From contig NZ_CANMBJ010000006.1 in NCBI RefSeq assembly GCF_947496075.1, positions 419,001-483,000 of the forward strand: a stretch of DNA of 64,000 bases. Direction: 5' to 3'. A program made the position numbers and the translations under genes. Source of the stretch: an uncultured Tateyamaria sp. (GTDB lineage: Bacteria; Pseudomonadota; Alphaproteobacteria; Rhodobacterales; Rhodobacteraceae). Positions 54,007 through 63,955 of this stretch are shown here, in pieces (position 1 is the stretch's first letter; the number at the start of each line of letters is the position of its first letter). The notes below the pieces were generated by a model. That model was not told the DNA's origin. It made no database searches and worked only from the letters and a program-made list of their open reading frames with translations.

Positions 54007-54132
54007 ATGAACCGCACCCGTTTGATCCTGTTGGCAGTCGTTGCCGCCACTGCACTCGCAGCCTGTGAAACCGCTAAGGGCGTCGGGCGCGACATTACGC
54101 GCGCAGCGGACGCGGTAGACCGGGCGATTTAG
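54007..54132 (+). CDS. Entericidin A/B-family lipoprotein
   Basis: 41 residues, found by eye because it is below usual length limits. Signal MNRTRLILLAVVAATALAAC with lipobox ALAAC, then ETAKGVGRDITRAADAVDRAI, the entericidin signature. GGAGAG stands before ATG 54007. Entericidins act in bacteriolysis-related toxin-antidote pairs; here it is alone. Confidence 0.9.
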   Translation: MNRTRLILLAVVAATALAACETAKGVGRDITRAADAVDRAI

Positions 54133-54148
54133 CGTACCGCAAGGCGGT

Positions 54149-54194
54149 GCGCGTCGCCCCGGCAGGGTATCGGCGCAGCCGATGCACGACAGGA
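54149..54194. repeat. Duplicated repeat, copy 2 (downstream of entericidin)
   Basis: Second copy of the element at 53801-53845, directly after the entericidin stop; both in the same orientation. Confidence 0.7.
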
Positions 54195-54220
54195 GAAAGC
54201 GTGGGTGCCAGCGCAACTCC

Positions 54221-54242
54221 GTAGGGCGGGCTTCAGCCCGCC
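54221..54242. repeat. REP-like element, GTAG head
   Basis: GTAG followed by the perfect palindromic stem GGGCGGGC-TTCA-GCCCGCC (with one extra base). Same family as the copies at 35.7 and 58.7-59.3 kb. Confidence 0.65.
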
Positions 54243-54455
54243 AAGCCCCGACCAAACACCGCCTGCGACATATCCACAAAGCACCACAGCGCGGAATCAA
54301 GGCCGTAGGCCGCCGCGCCATCGACAGGCCGCCCCCCGGACTGGCGATGGGTTGACGCTTGCACATCGCTCAGATCGAAGATGTACCCCGCCGCCATAAA
54401 GCACTGCCGCTCAAAGGTCAGACGCCAGCCCGTGGCCTGTCTATGGCGGGGCTCG

Positions 54456-55946
54456 TCACATTGGACCAGACGAAATCAAACCAAGCACGAAATCCACAAC
54501 TTTGTGCGCGCGCAATCCAATCTTGAGCCCCGCCATTGGCCCGGAACTCTCCGCAGCCTTGGCGCGTTCTGCCAAGCTGATTTTGCCAGCACGATTGCCA
54601 CTTTGCTTCAATGCGTCTGCGTTCGCCGTGTCATTTGATCCGTCGCGGAGTGTTTCGGTTGCCAAACCCAATTCAGCATCAAGCCGCCCGGTCGTTCCTT
54701 CGCGCAAATCCTCGATAAGCTGCGCACCAGCCAACCGTTGCGCGGTGTCCAGTTCCTTGAAACGCTGACTGGCCCGCGCATCGACAGCCTGTGCCACGTC
54801 TGGATGATCCGCCCGCAGTTGGAGCGCTAACTCGTCCAAAGTCGCAACCAGCATGTCCAATTCATCGTCGTTGGCAAAGGACCCATCCGCCATGCGTGCC
54901 CTGATCATGTCGCTTGCGCGGCGCAGGAATTGCTCCACCGCGTTGGGGTCGTCTAGGCAATTGTCCAAAGCATGGCGCAAGACCTTGGCCGCTGTGCTCA
55001 TCTCGTTCAGATCGCAAGCGTTGCTTCGAACGGCGAGGTCGAGCGTGAAGCGGACACGGTTTTCGATGCTATCGATTAGCCTGTTTGAATCGAAACCCGT
55101 GGTTCGAACGTTGTACCATCCGCCGGCTTCCTCAAATACTTCTTCGACTTGGGGTAATCGGTCGATAAGTAGTCTGGCCTCAATCTCCCGGATCGCCTCG
55201 GCCACCTTGGCAACCGCATCTTCTCCTTCCCACACCTCATTCGGAATCAGCGCAACCTTGGTTGCCAAGTCCCAATCACGAAACGTGCCGTCCCACATTT
55301 GAGAATACCAGCTTAGCCAAAAAGCCCAATCCTGATGTTCATTAAGAAAGCTTAGAAATGCCATATGGTTGGTGGCCAATACTGGTGGCAACTCCGCGTC
55401 CGTCCAGACGGGCGTTTCCAGCAGTTCATTCGCAAAGAGCTTTGTGTCCATTTTGAGAGCAGATCGTAAAGCAAAAGAAACCGAATCTAAGTGGGGCGAA
55501 GCTTCGTCTACAGGGTGGACTGTACGAACTGCGGGAAAAGCGGCGGATAGGGAGATGTTCACAGATTTTGCAGCCCGATTTGCATAACTATTCGCTCGAT
55601 CCGGGAGTGAGGAATTTGCAGCGGCAAGGGCGGCTCTTGCCGCGGCGTCCAATGAATGTTCAGAACCACTACGATGTGCGGCGGCTGCTGCATCAAGCGC
55701 GCCAGTGTGTGCAGATTCTGCCGATGGATTCGTTCTCCCGGACCCGTATTTGGAGCGGATGGTAGAAGTGAGGGTTGCGCGCAATGCACTCAGCGCAACT
55801 TGGTGCCGAAGCAATCCTCCCGCAAGGCTGATGTTTGCAATAATCCGCAGCGCAGCACGGCTGGTGAGCGCACAGCATAGTTCAAAGCTCTGTTCGTGAA
55901 ACCAAACTGTAGACTGATCTATGTCCGAAAAATCCACCTCACTCAC
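54456..55946 (-). CDS. Large hypothetical protein
   Basis: About 496 residues from GTG 55946 ([11 protein letters not shown]), predicted over the maximal 56027 start because the earlier residues are not protein-like. An Ala-rich degenerate segment ([30 protein letters not shown], about 80-130) precedes a Trp-rich block ([39 protein letters not shown]) and a long helical C-terminal half. Similar Ala-rich/Trp-rich proteins occur in other alphaproteobacteria, but no function is known to me. Divergent from lepA (65 nt). Confidence 0.7.
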   Translation of the reverse strand: MSEVDFSDIDQSTVWFHEQSFELCCALTSRAALRIIANISLAGGLLRHQVALSALRATLTSTIRSKYGSGRTNPSAESAHTGALDAAAAAHRSGSEHSLDAAARAALAAANSSLPDRANSYANRAAKSVNISLSAAFPAVRTVHPVDEASPHLDSVSFALRSALKMDTKLFANELLETPVWTDAELPPVLATNHMAFLSFLNEHQDWAFWLSWYSQMWDGTFRDWDLATKVALIPNEVWEGEDAVAKVAEAIREIEARLLIDRLPQVEEVFEEAGGWYNVRTTGFDSNRLIDSIENRVRFTLDLAVRSNACDLNEMSTAAKVLRHALDNCLDDPNAVEQFLRRASDMIRARMADGSFANDDELDMLVATLDELALQLRADHPDVAQAVDARASQRFKELDTAQRLAGAQLIEDLREGTTGRLDAELGLATETLRDGSNDTANADALKQSGNRAGKISLAERAKAAESSGPMAGLKIGLRAHKVVDFVLGLISSGPM

Positions 55947-56011
55947 ACCTGCACCCCACCTGCGACACCACCCCCATTGACCAACCCCAAAAACCCTTAC
56001 ATATCCCAACC

Positions 56012-57808
56012 ATGACACCGCTCTCACATATCCGCAATTTCTCCATCGTCGCGCATATCGACCACGGGAAATCGACCCTCGCCGACCGGCTCATCCAGTC
56101 CACCAACACCGTGGCCGACCGGGACATGAAGGAACAGCTGCTCGACAGCATGGATATCGAACGCGAGCGGGGCATCACGATCAAGGCCAACACCGTCCGC
56201 ATCGACTACACCGCCAAGGATGGCGAGCACTACGTCCTGAACCTGATCGACACCCCCGGTCACGTCGACTTCGCCTACGAGGTCTCCCGCTCCATGCGCG
56301 CCGTCGAAGGGTCGCTTCTGGTCGTGGACAGCACCCAAGGGGTCGAGGCGCAGACGCTCGCCAACGTCTATCAGGCCATTGATGCCGACCACGAAATTGT
56401 CCCTGTTTTCAACAAGATCGACTTACCCGCCTCTGACATTGACCGCGTCGCCGAACAGGTCGAGGATGTGATCGGCATCGACGCGTCCGGCGCCATTGCG
56501 GTGTCGGCCAAGACGGGCGAGGGGATCATGGAGACGCTGGAGGCCATCGTCACCGAACTCCCCGCCCCCAAGGGCAATCCCGACGCCGACCTCAAGGCCA
56601 TGCTGGTCGACAGCTGGTACGACAGCTACCTCGGCGTCATCGTCCTGATCCGCGTCATCGACGGGCGGCTCAAGAAGGGCGAAAGGATCAAATTCCTGTC
56701 CAACAAAACCGTCCACCACGTGGATCGCGTTGGCGTCTTCCGCCCGCAAATGGAGATGGTGGACAGCCTCGGCCCCGGCGAGATCGGTTTCCTCACGGCG
56801 TCGATCAAACAGGTCCGCGACACCCGTGTGGGCGACACGATCACCCACGAACGCAAGGAAGTCGAAGCACTGCCGGGCTTCAAACCTGCCCAACCAGTGG
56901 TGTTCTGTGGCCTCTTCCCCGTGGACTCGGCCGAATTCGAAGACCTCCGCGACGCCATCGACAAACTCGCCCTCAACGACGCGTCCTTCTCCTTCGAAAT
57001 GGAAACCTCCGCCGCCCTCGGCTTCGGCTTCCGCTGTGGCTTCCTGGGCCTCCTGCACCTCGAAGTCATCCGCGACCGGATCGAACGCGAATACGGCATC
57101 GAACTGATCACCACCGCGCCCTCGGTCATCTACCACGTCCACATGCGCGACGGCACGATGATGGAACTGCACAACCCCGCCGACATGCCCGACCTGTCGA
57201 TCGTCGACCATATGGAAGAGCCGCGGATCAAGGCCACGATCCTTGTGCCCGACGACTACCTCGGCGACGTGCTGAAGCTGTGCCAGGACCGCCGCGGGAT
57301 ACAAGAAGACCTCACCTACGCCGGCTCCCGCGCCATGGTCGTCTATGACCTGCCGCTGAACGAGGTGGTGTTCGACTTCTACGACCGGCTGAAATCGGTG
57401 ACCAAGGGCTATGCCTCCTTCGACTACCAACTGACGGGCTACCGCGAGGACAATCTGGTCAAGATGTCGATCCTCGTGAATGACGAGCCGGTGGACGCCC
57501 TGTCGATCATGGTCCACCGCGACCGGGCCGAAATGCGCGGGCGCGCCATGGTCGAAAAGCTCAAAGACCTGATCCCCCGCCACATGTTCAAAATCCCGAT
57601 CCAGGCGGCGATTGGCGGCAAGGTCATCGCGCGCGAGACATTATCCGCCATGCGCAAGGATGTGACGGCCAAATGCTACGGCGGGGACGCGACGCGGAAG
57701 CGGAAGCTGCTTGATAAGCAGAAGGCCGGGAAGAAGAAGATGCGTCAGTTCGGGAAGGTGGATATTCCGCAAGAAGCATTTATCTCGGCGTTGAAGATGG
57801 ATGGCTGA
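56012..57808 (+). CDS. lepA: Elongation factor 4 (LepA)
   Basis: Ribosome-associated GTPase. G1 [15 protein letters not shown]2/G3 [11 protein letters not shown] and [13 protein letters not shown]4 NKIDLP, and the EF4 C-terminal domain ([48 protein letters not shown]). 598 residues. Its last 8 nt are shared with the next gene. Confidence 0.97.
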   Translation: MTPLSHIRNFSIVAHIDHGKSTLADRLIQSTNTVADRDMKEQLLDSMDIERERGITIKANTVRIDYTAKDGEHYVLNLIDTPGHVDFAYEVSRSMRAVEGSLLVVDSTQGVEAQTLANVYQAIDADHEIVPVFNKIDLPASDIDRVAEQVEDVIGIDASGAIAVSAKTGEGIMETLEAIVTELPAPKGNPDADLKAMLVDSWYDSYLGVIVLIRVIDGRLKKGERIKFLSNKTVHHVDRVGVFRPQMEMVDSLGPGEIGFLTASIKQVRDTRVGDTITHERKEVEALPGFKPAQPVVFCGLFPVDSAEFEDLRDAIDKLALNDASFSFEMETSAALGFGFRCGFLGLLHLEVIRDRIEREYGIELITTAPSVIYHVHMRDGTMMELHNPADMPDLSIVDHMEEPRIKATILVPDDYLGDVLKLCQDRRGIQEDLTYAGSRAMVVYDLPLNEVVFDFYDRLKSVTKGYASFDYQLTGYREDNLVKMSILVNDEPVDALSIMVHRDRAEMRGRAMVEKLKDLIPRHMFKIPIQAAIGGKVIARETLSAMRKDVTAKCYGGDATRKRKLLDKQKAGKKKMRQFGKVDIPQEAFISALKMDG

Positions 57809-58703
57809 ATTAAAACCTGCACCAACCAACCTTTATCGGTATCGGGGGTATACGAAAACATCGCTTGATGATTCCAAATCATTCGATCGTCTTAAGCTTG
57901 AAATAGAGAATGCGCAGAGGTCTCGCGTATGGCACTCAAGACTTTCCGAACAGAACGACCCATTTGATACCAATCCTGCCTTTGTTGATAGCTCCATCAA
58001 AGAAGTGAAAGACTTCTTTGAGAAGAGTTTTTGGCCAATTGCTGGGAGAAATGCGACTTTTGCAAATGAGGATTTTGTAAAAGCTTTGGCCGACCACGGT
58101 GTGTCGAAATCAAAGGCAAGGCGCCACCTCAAAGACTTTGGGCAGCACATAAAAACCACCCGCGCTACTTTTTCTGATTACCGCAGTAGCAGTTTGATCG
58201 CGTGTTTCTCAGACCGCCCAGACAATGTGTTGATGTGGAGCTATTATTCTTCCTCGCATGCTTCGTTCGCTTTTGAATTTGCAAGAGATCCGAGCACGAG
58301 CTCTGGTCGTGAAGCAGTTGGCGACGTCAGATACGTGTCTGAAAGGCCAATGCTGTCGACCTTGGATATGATGCATCGAATGGCTGCTTGGCGTTTTCCC
58401 GACAAATTCCAGTTATCCGGCGAAGATGAGGCTCGCATAGATAATGCCACGTTGTTATGTAAGTCTGAGCACTGGCGCCATGAGAATGAATGGCGGTCAC
58501 TGAAGACTCCCAAGTTTGATCCCGGTTACTACCAAATACCGAATTATATGCTGTCTGGCATTGTATTTGGAGCAAGGTCTTCGCGATCTCTCATTGAATT
58601 TCTGGACAGCATTGTGCGCCCAAGCGTCAGGTTTTCTCAAGCCAAGCTCGATGAGAGTGATTACCGGCTAGTTTTCAATAGCTTAGAGCGATTAGATGGC
58701 TAG
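57801..58703 (+). CDS. DUF2971 protein
   Basis: 300 residues. Family hallmarks [63 protein letters not shown] and [15 protein letters not shown]. Start overlaps the lepA stop by 8 nt, so it is translationally coupled to it, and its base composition is lower in GC than lepA. DUF2971 proteins are often found in accessory or defence-like settings; function unknown. Confidence 0.88.
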   Translation: MAELKPAPTNLYRYRGYTKTSLDDSKSFDRLKLEIENAQRSRVWHSRLSEQNDPFDTNPAFVDSSIKEVKDFFEKSFWPIAGRNATFANEDFVKALADHGVSKSKARRHLKDFGQHIKTTRATFSDYRSSSLIACFSDRPDNVLMWSYYSSSHASFAFEFARDPSTSSGREAVGDVRYVSERPMLSTLDMMHRMAAWRFPDKFQLSGEDEARIDNATLLCKSEHWRHENEWRSLKTPKFDPGYYQIPNYMLSGIVFGARSSRSLIEFLDSIVRPSVRFSQAKLDESDYRLVFNSLERLDG

Positions 58704-58763
58704 TAGGGTGAGGTTTCACCCCACCTGTATCCACCAAATCGGCGGGGTAAAACTCCGCCTTAC
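58703..58763. repeat. Two REP-like elements (GTAG and GTAA heads)
   Basis: 58703-58725 (GTAGGGTG, stem GGTG..CACC) and 58741-58763 in opposite orientation (GTAAGGCGGAG.. read on minus). They lie just after the DUF2971 stop and at the end of the RAYT remnant. Confidence 0.7.
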
Positions 58764-59198
58764 ACCACCAAATCCATCCCCACCCGAAACTCCGCATCCC
58801 AATGCACACTCGAATACACCCGCATCCTCCTTCGCGATCTTGCTTGCCGAACGCCGTAGGGTGGGGTTCCACCCTACCGCATGTCCCAACCGTTTCGCTT
58901 CGGTGGGTTGAAAACCCACCCCACCGGTATCGCGAATGCTCCGCGTAAACCGCGCCTTGATGGCGTCCCACCGCGTGGAAAACTCCCGGTCCCCAACCGG
59001 CAATGTCCACACGCAATGCAAATGGTCCGGCAACACTACAAAGGAATCAATGTGGAACGGACGCTCACGCTTTGTCACCCGAACTGCATCGCGCAATGCA
59101 TCAATCTCATCCACCAAGACCGTCTCACCCCGCCGTGCCAACGCTACGGTGAAGAAGATGGACGCTCCGGTGATCTTGGGTCGGCGATAATTTGGCAT
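58716..59198 (-). pseudogene. Decayed REP-associated tyrosine transposase (RAYT)
   Basis: The N-terminal third is clean: MPNYRRPKITGASIFFTVALARRG, HIDSFVVLPDHLHCVWTLP (HUH His pair), RWDAIKARFTRS. After residue about 85 the frame runs through REP palindromes and loses the catalytic Tyr region (the WQRRFWEH/NPVKHG block). A C-terminal remnant (RVYSSVHWDAEFRVGMDL, 58761-58826) is readable only in another frame of the same strand. So the middle was deleted or replaced; no active enzyme is expected. Confidence 0.8.
58856..58924. repeat. Two REP-like palindromes inside the RAYT remnant
   Basis: 58856-58877 has a GTAG head and stem GGGTGG/CCACCC; 58902-58924 is a second palindrome (GGTGGG/CCCACC) without a GTAG head. 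Both sit where the RAYT's middle region should be. Confidence 0.65.
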
Positions 59199-59251
59199 GA
59201 GGCAACCCTGCGCGGGCCTTGGTCAATGGTGTTTGAACCGAAACGGAGGCA

Positions 59252-59272
59252 GCGGGGTGAACCCCGCCCTAC
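59252..59272. repeat. REP-like element, GTAG head (minus)
   Basis: Read on the minus strand: GTAGGGCGGGG then TTCA and CCCCGC. Single copy in this gap, same family as at 54221. Confidence 0.65.
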
Positions 59273-59324
59273 GACACCAATCCTGACCAAACCTAACCCT
59301 CCCTCACCCTTACACTTTCTCGCC

Positions 59325-59379
59325 TTATCCCCACCTTCTCCACAAGAAATCCACAAGCGATATCAACAAGTTATCCCCA
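59325..59379. promoter_or_regulatory. Cluster of DnaA-box-like sites
   Basis: TTATCCCCA (59325-59333 and 59371-59379), TTCTCCACA (59336-59344) and AAATCCACA (59347-59355), one or two bases from TTATNCACA. Four such sites in 55 bp on one strand is unusual, but no AT-rich unwinding region or replication gene is next to them. Confidence 0.3.
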
Positions 59380-59978
59380 AGAAATTTCGCAAAAGCGTCA
59401 TTTTTCCTTTGCGCGACTCACCCATCCTGGCCCAACCTCTCCTTACCGGCGCAGAGTTCTTCGAACAAAGCGGTGGACGCAAAGGCCCCGGAGGCAACGG
59501 GATGATCAGGACGGACCGCAAGGCCTAGCTTGGACATCAACGGGCAACCGGATGCAGGTCGGATCGTGTGGCCCTGAAAGGGGTGTGACGAAAGGGCGGT
59601 GTCAGCAGGGTCGATGCGAGAGGCGGTTTGACTTCGGTCGGGCAGTCTCGGCGAACGGCGGTAACGCCACGAGCAAGCTGGGCCAACATGTCGCCCTCTG
59701 GGGGGATGATGAGGTTCAACGAGGCGTCAGGGTGTGCCCTCGGGCACTGCACGGATTTCGGTTCGCGCACCTGGCGCCTTTTCGTTGTCTGAACAGTGTC
59801 CCACTCACTATCTCCACATTCGCGAAGGGCGTTCTTTGCCCTGTCGCCGCCACCATAAGGGTTCTCCGCTTACTGAACGTTGTGTTCCGTTCAAATCGCC
59901 CCGTCGTTTTGACCGACATCAATGCGCCTTCTGGCAAACCCGGGCACATTCTGCGCAGACAAGTAACGGAGGCCCCTT

Positions 59979-60170
59979 ATGCAGCGGTTCATGCTGTTCT
60001 TTTTCCTGCACATTTTCATCGGCGCAACGATGGCCGGTTCCGGTGTTATCGCGGCGTTGTCGCTGGGTTATGGCACAGTCGGACCCATCTTGATTGCGGC
60101 CGCCGTCGGCTTCGTCGCGGCCTTCCCGGTCACATGGGTGGTACAGCGGCGGATTACAGGCATGGGCTGA
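59979..60170 (+). CDS. Small two-helix membrane protein
   Basis: 63 residues with two hydrophobic segments (RFMLFFFLHIFIGATMAGSGVI, GPILIAAAVGFVAAFPVTWVV). GGAGG stands 8 nt before ATG 59979, so it looks real. No family recognised. Confidence 0.7.
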   Translation: MQRFMLFFFLHIFIGATMAGSGVIAALSLGYGTVGPILIAAAVGFVAAFPVTWVVQRRITGMG

Positions 60171-60345
60171 GCCGGTTTAGAACGTAACGCCAGCCACCGA
60201 CCCGACATTCGCATACGGAGTGCTTTCGCCCGTGCGGACAACCGCCACGGCGCTGGCACTCCGGTCCTTTTCATGCGTTCCCAAAAAACAGGAAAGCGTC
60301 CGCATCACTGCGATGGTGCCACTGCGACTGCTGGGCACCAGACCG

Positions 60346-60909
60346 TCAATTGTAGCCGAAGGACTCGTCTTCCATCCATTCAGGTGTTCCGATTCCGGCG
60401 CGCATCAAAAGGCATGCTGTGCCCTTGCGCTGGAAATAGAGCGCTTCCAATGCGTACCAGCCTGCTTCCGGTACAACAGCTTCAACCTGTTCGCTGGGGT
60501 CGCACCCATGTACGCCGTCAAAATAAACAACTTCCGCGCCGCCGATCTTCATCTGTAGTCCGTCATTGCTCATGAAGTCGATTTTGTACGTACCCGGCTC
60601 ATCAAAGCGCACATATCCCTCGATCACGGCAACAACCTTGTGCGCCTTGCCTGAGGTCAAGGTTTCGTCACCTTCAGCCGTGTCGCGATAGTCTAAACCA
60701 GCCAATGGTTTGCCGGGCTTTGCTTTGGAATAAGCGCGTCCGGCTTCGCTGAGTGTGCGCACGCTGTCAAAGTAATATTTCACCGCAAGCCCCTGGTTCA
60801 GACCAGATGGTTGCGGATCGGCTGGTGTCAGTTTGAGGGGGGCTGCAAGGGTGGCTGTCGCCAACACGATTGTTGTGGCGGCCAGAGCGGCCGTCTTGAA
60901 CATCTTCAT
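60346..60909 (-). CDS. Periplasmic PA14-like domain protein
   Basis: About 187 residues. Signal peptide MKMFKTAALAATTIVLATATLA, then a beta-sandwich PA14-type domain (GYVRFDEPGTYKIDFMSNDGLQMKIGGAEVVYFDGVHG, WYALEALYFQRKGTACLLM). ATG 60909 follows GGGAG. PA14 domains bind carbohydrates; ligand unknown. Confidence 0.82.
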   Translation of the reverse strand: MKMFKTAALAATTIVLATATLAAPLKLTPADPQPSGLNQGLAVKYYFDSVRTLSEAGRAYSKAKPGKPLAGLDYRDTAEGDETLTSGKAHKVVAVIEGYVRFDEPGTYKIDFMSNDGLQMKIGGAEVVYFDGVHGCDPSEQVEAVVPEAGWYALEALYFQRKGTACLLMRAGIGTPEWMEDESFGYN

Positions 60910-61028
60910 TTGATACTCCCGTTGGTCCCGACCGCTTTTGGCGCGGCCTTGAATCAGCACGACCTTAAAAGGCCTTGTCCGTGGCTGACAACAGGAGCGA
61001 GCGGAATCGTGATCAAATCGCCCTGGGA

Positions 61029-61508
61029 CTACACGGCCCGGTAGAAAAGGTATCGATCCGGGGCAATTGTGTCTGGTCCGCAGACCTGTTCAAGGCCAAC
61101 AAGCGGTTGCTGAGACAGGATCAGACCGCCAGGTTGCATGAGTGCTGCGATCAGGGGGCTCAGGCGCATCCCCTCTTCGACATCCTTTTCCTTGATGCCG
61201 TAGCCAAAATCGTAATGCGCGAGCGCCATCTTGCGCCCTTTGCTGGCCAATCGGGTGAGCATGGCTTCTGCCTCGCCTTCCAGAAAATCCTCGGCAGGCG
61301 GAACGCAGCTTGGGTGACATTTCAGCATCCGGTCGATCACCCAGATGCGGCGATCGGGCAATTCCTGGCGCAAGTGATCGTAGGTCCGGCCATTGCCCAA
61401 CCCCATCTCCAGTACGTCGCCTTCCAGCGTGGCGATCTTCTTTGCCGCCCAGTTGATCCCATCGATCTGCGCGCTCAATCGCCGCCGCATCGATTCCAGT
61501 CTGCTCAT
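61029..61508 (-). CDS. Class I SAM-dependent methyltransferase
   Basis: 160 residues. SAM-binding motif GDVLEMGLGNGRTYDHLRQELPDRRIWVIDR, then AHYDFGYG and a C-terminal LILSQQPLVGLEQV. ATG 61508 overlaps the deacetylase stop as ATGA; the maximal frame to 61529 was rejected. Shorter than many, but the Rossmann part is complete. Confidence 0.85.
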   Translation of the reverse strand: MSRLESMRRRLSAQIDGINWAAKKIATLEGDVLEMGLGNGRTYDHLRQELPDRRIWVIDRMLKCHPSCVPPAEDFLEGEAEAMLTRLASKGRKMALAHYDFGYGIKEKDVEEGMRLSPLIAALMQPGGLILSQQPLVGLEQVCGPDTIAPDRYLFYRAV

Positions 61509-62251
61509 GTCGTTGTCTCCATCGTCCACGGCGTTGCGCCGCCAGACAGCATTTCGTGTACAAAACTTTCGGTAAAAGCCCAGATCGCGGGTGTGTGAAC
61601 CAGGTGATGCGTCAAAAGACCGAGAGGTTCCTGTGAGTCTTCAGTCCTTTGTCTCCGGGCAGCCAAATGTGTCGCCGCCGTTGCGACAAGCGTTTCAGGC
61701 GCGATGAGGTCGCGCGTGCCCTTCCACCATATTGGGTCGATATGGGTATTGATCTGAATCAGCCCCGGCGCTGCATTGACGCTTTTGCGTGGCCCGAATG
61801 TGGATATGGCCTCGAACCCTTGATCACGCAGTTTGGGGAGCAGTGCGGGCTGAACCCGGTTCCAGGGTGGCACGAACATGTGTCGCAACTGCGTGCCAAA
61901 CAGGTCGCGCATGCGGGCCAGTCCAAGTGCGCTGTCGCGGGCCATGTCTGGCCGATCGGTCAGGAACTCGTTCTTCTTTTCATCAGGCCCGCTGTGATCC
62001 TGATGCGCCCATCCATGAACGACCGGGATCAATTGCTTTCCATCCACACGTTCGGCCAGTTCAACAGCTGCATGGGCTGGTATGACCGCCAAATGGACGG
62101 GCAATTCAGTGGCTTGGGCCAGCGCTGTCAGTTGATCCAGCTCGGTTGTCGGGGCAATGGCATCATCGTCCCGCCACCAGAATGGGACGGGTAATCCGTC
62201 GCGACGGCATGCGGCCAGTTCCGCGCGCAGAGGTGTCCAGTCAATGTGCAT
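61505..62251 (-). CDS. Polysaccharide deacetylase family protein
   Basis: NodB-type fold. Metal-dependent motif PFWWRDDDAIAPT (catalytic Asp pair), VVHGWAHQDHSG (metal His) and the C-terminal LLTHHLVHTPAIWAF. 248 residues. Its ATG 62251 overlaps the end of the glycosyltransferase by 11 nt. Likely acts on a cell-surface or nucleotide-linked sugar made by this operon. Confidence 0.88.
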   Translation of the reverse strand: MHIDWTPLRAELAACRRDGLPVPFWWRDDDAIAPTTELDQLTALAQATELPVHLAVIPAHAAVELAERVDGKQLIPVVHGWAHQDHSGPDEKKNEFLTDRPDMARDSALGLARMRDLFGTQLRHMFVPPWNRVQPALLPKLRDQGFEAISTFGPRKSVNAAPGLIQINTHIDPIWWKGTRDLIAPETLVATAATHLAARRQRTEDSQEPLGLLTHHLVHTPAIWAFTESFVHEMLSGGATPWTMETTT

Positions 62252-63377
62252 GTGATGCCTCTGCCAATAGGCTACGCACGATGTCTACGCTTGCGCTGGC
62301 GCCGTCCATCCCGGTTGTTCGAGGGTTGCGTCGGTCCTGTTGCGTCAACGTGTTGATGGCATTTGCCAAGGTCGGTCCGGACAGGTCGGCCTGTCGCAAC
62401 ACGGACACCGCAGGCAAGGTGGTGAGGGCATCTGCGCGCAGCCCTTGTTCGACTTCACCGCCATCGTCAAACGGGACAAACACAGCCCGAACGCCAGTCT
62501 GGAGGACATCGAGGGCCGTGTTGTACCCACACATCGACACCGACGCTGTCGCGCCCACAAGCAGGTTGCGAAAGTCGGGGCGTGGACCTTCGACCGTCAC
62601 GTTGGCGGGGGCGCGGTTTGCCCAATGCGCGCGGCGAGCATCATCGCCACCAACGAGGAAACGCCACAGACGCGCGGCATCCAGTGTCGCTGCGTCGCAT
62701 GCAGCCTCAAAGACTGTGTCTCCAACGGCGCCGCCACCTGCGCTGACAAGGATTTCGTTGTGACGAGGCGCGTTTACATCGGGTGCTTGGGGCGCAACAA
62801 AACCAGTGTAGCGCAGTTTGGTCCGCAGCATGTCGGACACGGGCCAGCTTGTGTCCAGTGGCACAACTTCGGGGTCAGAGTGAACCAGAACGGCGTCATA
62901 AAAGTGGTTCACAAGCTGGTCGGCAAAAGCGACTTTGGCTGGCTTGGACGGTGGCGCGAGGATGTCGCGAATGGATGACAGGACCAGGGGGCGCGACGGC
63001 AAGCCATCTGCAGTTTCAAGCAAAGCTTGGAACTCAGCCTTCAGTATGCGGCGGCCAAACGGGAACAGTTCGGTGATCAACACGTCGGGCTTCTGTTGCG
63101 CGACGTGATCAACAAGTGCCGACTGTCGCGCGACCAGATATGCGTCGCTGGCGATCTCACCTGTGTCGGTCAGAAGCGTCGAGAAATCAGTGCCGTTCGA
63201 CTGCAAAGGCGGCAATTGCACAAGGGTCAGGCCAGTGCTGTCGAAATGCGGGACGGGTTTACCCCCGCTGATGACTGTCACCGCATCACCCGCCGCGACA
63301 AAGGCCCGGCCAAGGGTGAGTGCACGTGCCAGATGCCCGGTGCCCAGCAAATGCGTGACAACAATCGTGACCTGCAT
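62241..63377 (-). CDS. GT-B glycosyltransferase
   Basis: 378 residues. N-terminal VTHLLGTGHLARALTLGRAFVAAGDAVTVISGG and C-terminal donor-site region EILVSAGGGAVGD, VEGPRPDFRNLLVGATASVSMCGYNTALDVLQTGVRAVFVPFDDGGEVEQGLRADAL. MurG/glycosyltransferase 28-like. Stops 11 nt into the deacetylase gene. Substrate unknown. Confidence 0.88.
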   Translation of the reverse strand: MQVTIVVTHLLGTGHLARALTLGRAFVAAGDAVTVISGGKPVPHFDSTGLTLVQLPPLQSNGTDFSTLLTDTGEIASDAYLVARQSALVDHVAQQKPDVLITELFPFGRRILKAEFQALLETADGLPSRPLVLSSIRDILAPPSKPAKVAFADQLVNHFYDAVLVHSDPEVVPLDTSWPVSDMLRTKLRYTGFVAPQAPDVNAPRHNEILVSAGGGAVGDTVFEAACDAATLDAARLWRFLVGGDDARRAHWANRAPANVTVEGPRPDFRNLLVGATASVSMCGYNTALDVLQTGVRAVFVPFDDGGEVEQGLRADALTTLPAVSVLRQADLSGPTLANAINTLTQQDRRNPRTTGMDGASASVDIVRSLLAEASHAH

Positions 63378-63955
63378 CAGCGCGCCTCCAACCGTGGAGT
63401 GTCGGGCATCAGGGTCAGTGCGCCCTTGTCGACTTGGAGGATAAACAAGCGGTTGCGCTTGATCCGAAATGGGGCGGGTCCGTCAAAATCCCAGCCGGTG
63501 GCCATCGCCATCAATACGCGCATCGTGCCGATATGGCAGACGGCCACGGTGTCCCGGGTCAGTGTGTTCAGCCATGGCTGCAAACGTGCCCGCAGACTGT
63601 CCGGGCTTTCACCGCCCGATGGGCAATAGTGCCATCCCCAATCTTCGATATGGCGAAATCCGCTGGTCGCGTCGGCGGACAGCTCTGCGCCATAGCGCCC
63701 TTCCCAGTCGCCCCAGTTCATTTCGATCAAACAAGGTTCGACACGTGGCGCACGCCCTGCCACCAAAGCGGCGGTTTCCGTGGCGCGGGCCAGTGGGCTC
63801 GACACCAGATCGGCGTCCTTGAAATCATCGGGCAGTCGGAACCCGGCCAGGTCGCGGCGTGCCGTTTCATCAAGGGGAATGTCGCTGCGCCCCTGCAAGC
63901 GGCCCTCACGGTTCCATGCGGTGTGTCCGTGACGCAATAAGGCAAGAGTGATCAT
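63377..63955 (-). CDS. Histidine phosphatase family protein
   Basis: 192 residues, phosphoglycerate-mutase fold: ALLRHGHTAWNREGRLQGRSDIPL, EMNWGDWEGRYG, VCHIGTMRVLMA. Its stop overlaps the glycosyltransferase start by 1 nt, and its ATG overlaps the upstream partial gene as ATGA. Confidence 0.9.
   Translation of the reverse strand: MITLALLRHGHTAWNREGRLQGRSDIPLDETARRDLAGFRLPDDFKDADLVSSPLARATETAALVAGRAPRVEPCLIEMNWGDWEGRYGAELSADATSGFRHIEDWGWHYCPSGGESPDSLRARLQPWLNTLTRDTVAVCHIGTMRVLMAMATGWDFDGPAPFRIKRNRLFILQVDKGALTLMPDTPRLEAR

Larger units (their letters stand above)
54133..54455. other. Intergenic region with repeats
   Basis: Holds repeat copy 2 (54149-54194) and a GTAG-headed REP (54221-54242). 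No gene seen. Confidence 0.5.
59199..59978. other. Long intergenic region
   Basis: No convincing gene. Contains a GTAG-headed REP (59252-59272, minus), a cluster of DnaA-box-like 9-mers (59325-59379), and a second copy of TTTCCTTTGCGCGACTCA (59403-59420) that also lies in the riboswitch promoter at 34166. Confidence 0.5.

Noticed and set aside
56423..57583. 386-residue open frame opposite lepA
   Set aside because: Antisense shadow rich in His, Val and Asp; lepA on the other strand is certain.
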